The position numbers and the translations under genes were made by a program. From Corythucha ciliata (Eukaryota > Arthropoda > Insecta > Hemiptera > Tingidae), in the NCBI GenBank assembly GCA_038030265.1, contig CM075939.1, positions 5,623,253-5,687,252 of the forward strand: DNA of 64,000 bases, written 5' to 3'. Position 1 is the stretch's first letter; each line of letters starts with the position of its first letter. Below the pieces are notes generated by a model, which worked only from the letters and a program-made list of their open reading frames with translations, ran no database searches and was not told the DNA's origin. Of the stretch, positions 55,216-64,000 are shown piece by piece.

Positions 55216-57339
55216 TGACTCTAGGCCAGTTGATTGCGTGATCTGCAGACAAAATTATTGGGCAACGCTATGGAAACGGCCAAATGTGTAAGATTTTTTG
55301 GGGGAGATTTTCACAGTGCGGAATGCCCGGAATTTCACGAAGTTCGACGACTCTTTGTTATACTCCCAAGTTCGGCGTTAGAATCACAAATGAGCTTCTG
55401 TACAATAAATGATCGATCGAGCTACTATTCAGGAAGTGGCAGGAGTTCATTCTTACGTTTTTTAAATTCTCACGCGTTATTTAAAAGAGGATTCCTTAAA
55501 CGAAAAACGTGCATGAACTCATTTTCCCTTTTTACACCGACCCAGCCCCGCTCCGCCTGCTCAAACAACGCCAATCCGTTTATTTTGTTTTCGTATTCAT
55601 AAGCGCACACTCAATATACGTGCATGGGATTCGTCTTTTATAAACACCAGAGTTCATGTTCGAATACAGTGAAAGGTGTCTGATGATGTGAGTTGAGGAA
55701 ATGGTGGAGGTGTGTGTGGAGGAGGGGTGGTGGGGGGGTGGTGGGGGGGGGGGCTAGCGTCAAGTGCATAGGCATCAGACAGGTTAATATCCTAACTATG
55801 AATAGACTCGACATGGAATTAATACAAGGGGCTTCGCGCTTATCACACGGACAATTCTTTCATTTGGCTTGATGGCTTGGCCCTTTTCCATTGTTCAATA
55901 TTCCTAAGCCTCATTGGCTTCTTTTAATAGCAAATTTTCGAATCTATACAATATTTTCTTTCAAAAAGTTATTCAGATCACGATCACGAATTTTTCGGTT
56001 GTCCCGAGGGCGCGACTTATTGCCAAAATAAAAAAACACTTCAGTTTGAAAAGCTGGCGTAATATTTAATAATTCCGTTTCGCGAAAGAGTTCGACAGGC
56101 AATACGCGACTCAATTCGTGAGGCTTTCCGCGTGCTGTGGCGAAACCGACGACATCACACTCACAGCTTCTCCCATTCCCGGTGCCGGGAGTGCTCTTCG
56201 AAAAAAAAAAGAAAAGATGAAGCAACTTTTCTCCTTTTCCTCTCTTTTTAAAAGTTCACGGCCACCCACCACTTTTTATACTCGTCATCAAACAAAAGAC
56301 GAGACAATTTGAAATCAAACGTTGGACAGTAAATTTCAATCTGGATGGGTTTTGAGGGCTCCCTAATTTGACTAGGGAAAATAAAGTCAGAAAGGAATTT
56401 TTATTTTCCATTTAAAACCAGAAATTTGTCTAGCGAAAGAGATTTGTGTTTAAATCCTTGAGCAACCTTGACCAGAAATTACAGTCGGGAGAAAGTCTGT
56501 TCTCGTCCTGTACACATTTGGAGGTTCATTTTTATATCCACAAAACAAAAATCGATTTGAGAAGTAAATGTTTTTTTAACTGTAAAAAGAAGGCGATGAT
56601 CGCAACAATTTTGTCTTGTTCTTGTGATAAGTGAAAGTCACAGTCTCCTCTTGATGATCAACTCACTTTTGGTTGAAAACAGGTCTTCCATTACCTTTTG
56701 GTCCGGATGGGAATTCAATTTCTCTAAACCCCTGAACTCACCCGCCCACCCGTTAGTGGGTACAAGTTATAATAATTAAGCCTGCCCTTTTGATTGAACT
56801 CAAACGATTTGTCGTTTCCTTTTTATAATAAACAGACAAATAAATAATGCTCTGTCATCGAGATAGGCTTGAAACATAACTGTAGAAGACAGGCTCCATC
56901 GAGTTAAGTTTCTCAACAGTTATAAGATACAATTTAGAAATAAATGAAATGCTGAAAGAATCTCCCTCAATCAAACTTGTCAGCTACCGTAGACATTTAA
57001 TCTATACAGATAGGGGAAACATGTACTCAGCGGTCTCGAGCAAAAGGCCCCCTTGGGGGCCACGTCATAGCACTTCACGCGTTGTTGGTTCACGTGCCCT
57101 TCTCCGAAAGAAATTTAACGCCTATAAGGTGTGGAAGACATTTAATTCGTGTCCAAAGTTGAGAATTCGTGGTACATAAATCCAGAGGCAAATTTTTGGG
57201 AGTATAACTGATAAAAAGTGCTAATTTGCTATTCTGACAGCAACCTTTACTGCTCAACTGAAAAAGAAGTGCGCTAATTCATGGCAGGAGGGCACTAAGG
57301 CATATAGTGGTGAAGGGGGGAGGGATACCCCGGGCAATC
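55216..57339. other. unassigned region between the duplicates
   Basis: A 122-codon + frame (55,234-55,602) and a 93-codon - frame (55,944-56,225) have no recognisable motif. G-rich GGTGGGGGGGTGGTGGGGGG sits at about 55,728-55,752. Confidence 0.4.
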
Positions 57340-57838
57340 ATTCAGACAGGGCCCCCGATAACTTTGAAAATGCGGACATATTAGCCAAAATCGCCCATAC
57401 CGATTCTTCGGCTGTAAAATTGAACTACACATTGCCTTATTTTGATTTCTTCAAAAAAATTACTCCCATCCATCTTGAAGATTGGAATCAGACTTATGTG
57501 TCCTCAAATAAGGGAGCATTTTATAAACAAATATTCCCTCGTGTTTTAAATAAAACTTGGTTCTCTGAAAGTTCTCTATCCAAGGACTGAGTAAAAAGCA
57601 TATGTAGGCTGAGAACAAATCATGGTCTTTGTCAGCATTATTTATTTAAATTGAATTTAACGACAGCTTCTGAATGTCCGACATGTCAGGAACCGGGGAC
57701 GCTGGAGCACGCAGTGATGGTCTGCAGACAGTACGAAGGATCTCGAAATATGTTTTTCAGCAGACTTCCAAGTCTCCTCTGCTGTCCATTTAACTATTTT
57801 AGAATCAAGTTGCCCATCAGTCTACAAACTCCTGCATG
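57340..57838 (+). pseudogene. 3' end of a non-LTR retrotransposon (RNase H C-term, Cys-His)
   Basis: Open sequence with one stop (near 57,588) reading IPGNHSD, then ENADILAKIA, matching the last RNase H motif and following helix, then WNQTYVSSNKGAFYKQIFP, SICRLRTNHG and a C-x2-C...H...C pattern (CPTCQEPGTLEHAVMVC). These C-terminal features are shared by I, LOA and R1-type elements. It ends at TGA 57,836-57,838, followed about 80 bases on by an A-rich tail. It is 5'-truncated, as usual for non-LTR insertions. Confidence 0.8.
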
Positions 57839-57908
57839 ATTTTTTAAAAGACAGTCACCTGTAGTTTAAACCCATAAAACACCTCTGGCTATGGTTTTCT
57901 AACTAATG

Positions 57909-57912
<4 letters not shown>

Positions 57913-57942
<30 letters not shown>

Positions 57943-57976
57943 GCTCTCGAGAGTAAAAAAAAAAAAAAAAAAAAAC
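57913..57976 (+). repeat. double poly(A) tract
   Basis: An A-run of about 27 (57,915-57,941), a short GCTCTCGAGAG palindrome, and a second A-run of about 22 (57,955-57,975). The first is probably the tail of the non-LTR fragment. Confidence 0.7.
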
Positions 57977-58016
57977 TCTCAGTAAACGCAGCTTTATAGA
58001 TGTTGTTTTGTCGTGA

Positions 58017-58842
58017 ATTAGGGATTAATTGAATATTTTAAATACAGAGAATAAAAGTAGACTGTAATCCATATCGCATCACAAAAACAAGTGAAGTCCT
58101 TTTATTGATTATTAAATCTTCCCAAGTAGGTTACAAAAAACTATTTTTTTTTTATGTTTTGCGTAGTGCGCAAACAGATGTATACCCTATGTTGGATGCC
58201 CATTTCTTATCGTATTATACGTTGCAGTTGAGGGGGGCTTGTAGTTATGTACTTCTAATGACGTGGATTGAGGAACAACAGGTGGAGTTCGCAGTGATTT
58301 CTTGGCATTCGCAAGAGTTGCAATCTTAATGCAAGCACCTCGCATAAATACTGCCATTCTGCGAAGCTGGCACTGCCAACGGAAAATTCCTCGAAGTATT
58401 TGTGTGTGAGCTTGATCTCGCTAGAAAGATAACACCGTAAATGTTCTTTTAATAAATATAATAATAAGTATATAAGAAGAAAACGCACTCCGTTTGCTCA
58501 TTCCTCATCGCATGGATTACTCTTTGACTATACATAATACACCGTAGCAACTATACGGGATGACTTGGAAAGTAAAAGTGTTTCAAATGCGACATTCCGC
58601 GTCACGGATCGGTGCCAAATCGTGCGCTCCTCTCGCATCCAAGATAGATCTCAAACTTCATCTCCATCATTGGTGAGGGGGGGGGGTAGTATCGAGGAAT
58701 CGGGGTCACAATTTGCGAAGTCCGCATCCTTCGTCTTTCTTTCTTTTTCTATCCTGCCAATCTACGTAATGCACATCCTACGCACAGCATACATTCGTTT
58801 TTCAAGCTCTAGTTCAGTTTTTTAGCAATTTGTTTTTTTCAT

Positions 58843-58894
<52 letters not shown>

Positions 58895-61800
58895 GCTCTA
58901 TGTATGCGAAATTATATGAGCTGTTGAAAAACAAACTTTCTTTTGGAGCTGTTTATTAAATGATTAATTGAAGTAGAGAAAAGGTCGTTGCTCGTTTATC
59001 ATTTTTCGGTCTGTCAAACTAGACAATCACTTCCTACGTAAGATGACATCTTTATTTTCTTGTTTTAAAAGCAGTAGAGACAAACTATCCGTTGAAAACG
59101 GATTAATTGTACTATTGTAAGTTGCTGATAGCTATCGAGAGATACTGGAATTTTAAAGGCCTTGAAATTTCAGGTGAGATACATCATGGCTTGACGATTT
59201 AAATCCCACCCTTCATGGATTTGCGAATGCCTTGCGGCATAAAATAAATAAAATAAGTGACGTGAATAGTAAAAACAAAAGAAAGGGAGATTAGAGAAAG
59301 ACCTTGGCTAAAATAAAAAAAACACTAAAAAATCAAACATCTCCAGTGGAAAGTGGCAAAAGGGCACCCCGTGTCGTCTGATGCCATATCATAAGGGGTG
59401 GGGGAAACTTCTTCAGGCAACCGAGTCCGTCCCTCTCACTCTCCCTCGCGCCCCTAAAGCAAAAGACCGTGCTCTTTCCAGGGGGGAGATTTTTTTACGA
59501 AACGAAAAAGAAAGAAGTAGAGGGCCAGTTCAACAGTGGCCGACCCTCGAAGTATAACAGCTTCCGAAAAAAAAAAAAAGGCCAGCGGTTGTCCCCTTCA
59601 CACCCCTCCACCGCGTTGTATCGGTCCAACCCCTTGTACATCCATCGTCGCGTTTGTTATTTTTTACGTTGTTTGTTACCAACAAATGGAGTGTCGGACC
59701 TGAAGTGTGACAAAAAGTTATTTTGTTTTTGTTGTGTGGTTTTTAAAGTGTTTATTTTTTAAAGCTTGAATTTTGTTTTTGTGAGTAAAATTTGCGGTAA
59801 AAAAAAACAGCAGCAAAATGATGTCTCTATACAGAACCATTAAAGGAGGGACTCACAAGAGGACCCGAGACAGAAGGTACGACTTAAAATTATAGCATGA
59901 CAACCATACTTAATAAAGACAAAAAAAAAATTAAAATTTGAACTAGCAAAAAATGAAATTAATTAAAAACAGCATCATAAGTAACACAGAACCATTTTGA
60001 GTTAAACGTTAGGAACCTATTTATTCTTTAAAATAACGTGTTTGAACGGAAAAAAATTGTTTTGCGAAAGCGTCGAACTTTCCAACGCACTTTTCGTTTC
60101 TAAAATTAAATCTTGACCCCCTCCCTCCTAGAATTCGAATATGAAAAATGGAAATTGTGTTTATAATAACGAGGTGAAAGTGGACAATGCACGTATATTT
60201 CGATAAAATATGCACAATTTATCGTGATTTGTTGTATAGTGCGTGATTTATTCTCCTCGAAGAGAGTTTTTCTTCTAAACAATAATTTATTTTCATTTAT
60301 GGATTCTGATGCGCACGCTATAACTATATGGCTGTTACGAAACTCTCCGTCAATCGTATTCAGGGGTGGAAATCACGAATAATTAGTTACACACCGTAGC
60401 TTGAATTCGGTGGAATTCTTTTTTTTTTTATAAGAGCTGGCCCCTCTTCGTGGGGTTCTGTGAAATCAGGAGCGTTGCATTCGTTTTGAGTTTGAGTATA
60501 CATAATATTATGTCGTCTTGCTTGGAATTTCGAGGCTTAATCCTCGTCTGCTGGACGTTTATTATCTGCGAAAATTTAAATTGTATACGAAAATCTCGTA
60601 CGACTTTGTTCAAAAAGCGTATGCCAGTCCAAAACTAATTTTGTGACATTGACACGCAAAAAAAAGAAGAAAAAAAAAAAAAAAAAAAAATCGCCACAAC
60701 GTTATCTTCAGAAACCGCGAATTGGCGTATATTTTCAATATTAGCCTTAAATTAGAGTTTTTCACCATTTCAGCCGCGAATTACCGTTTTTTAAAAATTT
60801 TAGCGACAAAGCATAGCGTTTTTATCCTGCGAATTAGCGATTTTTCTCAGTTCTACTCAAGATTCGGAGTTTTCCTCAATTCATGCTGCAAGCAAGTGAA
60901 TTAATTTTAGCTGCGAGCTTTTTCTCAATTTGAATTTAAAATTATTAATATTAGCCGAGCTAGTTAGTAATTTTCTCAATATTAGTTGAAAATTGGCGAT
61001 TTTTTTTTTTTTTTTCAATTTTAGCAGTAGCGTTTATCCCCCCCTCCCCACCGATGGCTGGACCCCTCGCACGTATTAAAGGTCTGTTAAGGAGAAAAAG
61101 TATACAGTGAATAACAATCAGTGTTGGCCTTGGCGGAACATTTGGCACCCCCCCCCCCCCACCACCCGCCAACAGCGGGTAAATCTTTCACCAGCGCCCC
61201 TATATACAGTTGCCTTCCATCAGGAGCCGCGACTTGGTGTTTTCACCGCATTTTAACCGCAAAATAGCGTTTTTCCGCACTTTAGAATGTCCTCTTAATT
61301 TTATCGGTGAATTAGCGATTCGTCTCCATATTTTAGCCGCGAGTTGACGATTTTTCTCAATTTTGCGGCGAATTTGTGTTTTTACTGATTTCAGCAGCAG
61401 CTAAATGAGCGCAATTTCCCCTAAAATTTTACCCGTGAATTAGCGTTTTTTCCTAATTTTAGCCACGAACCGGGAAACTGCAATGTCCGAGTGTACGATT
61501 TTCTCAATTTTTTGCGTTTTTTTTAGCAATAATGTTTTCAATTTAACCCTTAGTTGGCAATTTTTCTTGATTTTAGCCGCGACTTAGCGTTTTACCTAAT
61601 TCTAGCCGGCTAATTAGCAATTTTCTAGATTTGTGAGTGAGAGAGTTTGTCCCCGATTTTCGCCGCGAATTTAAAGCTTTTCATTAATTTTATCCACGAA
61701 TTTAGCTGTTTTTTTTCTCATTTAGCGATTTTGTTCTCTTTCAATCCCTCGAGGTTACCTAGAAGAATCCTAGCCGCGAATAAACGTTTTCCATCCTATT

Positions 61801-64000
61801 TTGACCGCGAATTATAAGTTTTTCCACACTTCAGCGCTTCTTATCAAAGTTTTATCAGTGAATTAGCAATTTGTCTCCATTTTCCGCGGCGAATTTGCGA
61901 TTTTTCTCAACTTTAGCCGCGAATTAGCTACTTTCAATTGATTTCTTTCACTCTTTGGTCATTAATAAACGCTTTTTCTAATTTCATCCGTGGATTAGCG
62001 GTTTTTCTATATTTTAATCGCGAATTTTGTATTTTGGGTCAATAATTTTAGCCGCAAATTAGCGTTTTTATAATTTATACTGACTTTAATTAGCTATTTT
62101 TGTTGGTTTCAGCCGCTGATTAGCGTTTTTCATAATTTCATTCCAACAGTTAGCTATTTTTACCAATTTTTTCCGCGGAGAAGCGTTTTTATACGGTGAG
62201 TTAGCGATATTTTTCACTTTTAGCTCGATATTCTCGCTTCTACTCGCGAATTAAGCGATTCACCCTCAATTCTAGCTATGGGCTGGGGCCAAGAACAGCA
62301 CCACTGTAAATTTTAGCCGTAAAATGTGACGATTCAGCGTTTTTTTTTCTCAAGTTTTGGTGTGGAACACGCTTCGAAAAACAGCAAATGAGTTGATTTT
62401 CGAAGTTTTCTTCACGAATATTAACGTTTTTCCAACCTTCTTGCCCCCCCCCCCCCCAGCGCCTTCTTCAGTGTGCCTTCTCAATTTCAGTGGTCTAACG
62501 ACCTCTATAAGATCTGTATAGGTATCAGCGTATTTTCTATCGCGAAGGCGCGACGACGCCGACGCGATGGCGTCCAACCATCCTACCCCCCACCGATGTG
62601 TAGACGCCCGTGAATTTGCCATTTTGAGCTACGGATCAGTGCTTTTCATCATTTTTTGCCTTAAAAGAATCCTTCAGAACCCACGGACTGGTGTTTTCTC
62701 ACTCGTAACAGTAGATTTATCCAGCGATTCTTTTCAATTTTGGCCGCAATGAGATTTTTCTTCCCTATTTTTAGCCGCTAATATTGGCGCTTTTCTCGAT
62801 GTCCTCATAATTTTCGTAGCGATTTAATTGGCGATTTTTACACATTTTGACCGTGAATTAGCGTTTGTCCTAATTTTAGCCGTTGATTAACCGTTTTTCT
62901 CAGTTTTAGCCTTGAATTGGCGTTTTTCGCTTATTCATAGCTTTGAATTAATGTTTTTCGCTATTTCAGATGCGACTTAGTGCGTTTTTATCTCTTTTTT
63001 TTTAACAGTGAATGGGAGATTTTTCGCAATTTTAGTTCCGAATTTGCCATTTCACAACACAATGTCACGAATTTGGCTCTTTCAAAACCAAATTTTTACG
63101 GGAATTTAGCTGCGAATAGCGCTTTTTTTTTTAATATCAGCAACGAATTTGCCTTCTTAAGCCAAAAAAGTGTCTCAATTTTTACTGCGAATGAGCGTTT
63201 CTTTCTCAATTTTAACAATAAATTAGCGGTTTTTTTTTCTCATTTTTACCCGTGAAGTAGCAAGTATTCGCTACTCTCACCCTCGCTTTTCTTCTATTTT
63301 TCCTGCGAATCATCGATTTTACTCAATTTTCACCCCGATATTTTCTTTTGGGTTGGGGGAGGGGATGAGAGAACCGGCACGGTTCGGTCGTTTTATTCAA
63401 TTTCAACTAAGACCGCGATCGCTTTTTCTCAGTTTTCTGAAAATTAGGTCCTTCCACGCAGTTTCAGACGAGAATTAGCGTTTTTTCTCAATTTTAGACG
63501 CGAATTAGTGATTTTTTTTTTTCATGTTTAGCCGTGAGTGAACGCTTTTTCCGCTTTCGCCGTTGTCTTGCACCAAGAGTTAGCACATTTTAGCTGTTGA
63601 AGGCCACCACTAATTACCGATTTATTCCCTCAATTTTGGTATAGATCTGGTAGAGATATCGTGAATTTCAGGCATTTTTACTTTGTCTTAAACGAAATTT
63701 CGTGGATTTGGCTCTTTCAAACTGCAATTTCATGCATTTGGTTCGTCAATACCCCAAATTTCGGGGACTCACGCTTCATAAAGAACCAAATCCCGTGGCT
63801 TTTAGCACCTTCTATCAATTTCGCAGTTGTTTTGTTAGCTAAAAAAAACTAATTCGGCTCGTTCAAAAACAAACTTAAGTGCTTTTTCAACCACAAACCT
63901 TAATTTTGCGGATTATCACTCTTTAATCATTAATTTTCGAGGAATTGGCTCCTTCTGCAAACCCAATTTATGAGATTTTGGCTTTATCAACAAAAAAAGT
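58017..64000 (+). repeat. direct duplication, copy B (runs off window)
   Basis: Matches copy A from ATTAGGGATTAATTGAATAT onward. Differences: an extra ~36 bp at about 58,089-58,124; a 234-bp deletion relative to copy A between two GTTTTGCG words; T-run 46 versus 14 bases at 58,846-58,891; T-run 11 versus 35 bases at about 60,418; and scattered substitutions. No gene is supported inside it. Confidence 0.95.
60710..63630 (+). repeat. long class A minisatellite, copy B
   Basis: Duplicate of 51,830-54,740. The same monomers occur in the same order with small indels, including one additional unit near 63,476-63,504. Confidence 0.88.

Noticed and set aside
55234..55602. 122-codon plus-strand frame
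   Set aside because: No recognisable domain, no splice or poly(A) context, and no codon pattern distinct from its surroundings; kept only as a note in the spacer entry.

Overview
The window looks like repeat-dense, non-coding-rich nuclear DNA of an invertebrate, most likely an arthropod; a hemipteran insect would fit the retroelement mix, but that is only a guess. Evidence for eukaryotic DNA: spliced genes with short GT-AG introns, Ty3/gypsy, BEL/Pao and several non-LTR retroelements, CACTA-like and hAT-like DNA transposons, MITEs, and large minisatellites. No operon-like gene order, rRNA or tRNA gene was seen.

Layout. 1-2.9 kb: 3' part of a gypsy pol with the 3' LTR start. 2.9-5.1 kb: broken CACTA-like transposase (+) and a minus-strand accessory ORF relic. 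5.9-14.3 kb: a degenerate ~30-bp minisatellite into which a CR1/jockey-like non-LTR element (ORF1 PHD finger, ORF2 endonuclease plus RT) is inserted; its ORF1 is split by a 1.9-kb insertion that holds a palindrome built of palindromes. 14.6-18 kb: hAT-like end and more minisatellite, including a second sequence class. 19.9-27.4 kb: MITEs, a non-LTR pseudogene interrupted by a clean hAT insertion (8-bp duplication), and a second hAT insertion whose empty-site relative is also in the window. 28.4-30.2 kb: another decayed non-LTR element.

Two host-type genes stand out. At 31,637-33,832 (+) six exons join in frame into a 588-residue Ser/Pro-rich protein of unknown function. At 47,265-46,343 (-) there is a THAP-domain exon followed by two tandemly duplicated exons and a poly(A) signal; a 5'-truncated BEL/Pao relic lies just downstream of it. 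Between them (34-43 kb) are minisatellites, MITE arms, an RNase H relic of a non-LTR element and a 275-bp inverted repeat pair.

48.9-64 kb is dominated by a direct duplication: 48,923 to at least 55,112 recurs from 58,017 to the window end at roughly 98% identity, differing mainly in homopolymers and two small deletions. Minisatellite classes make up roughly a fifth of the window. No assembled novel enzymatic system was found; the best leads are the minisatellite superfamily, the nested palindrome, the unrecognised Ser/Pro-rich gene and the THAP exon duplication.
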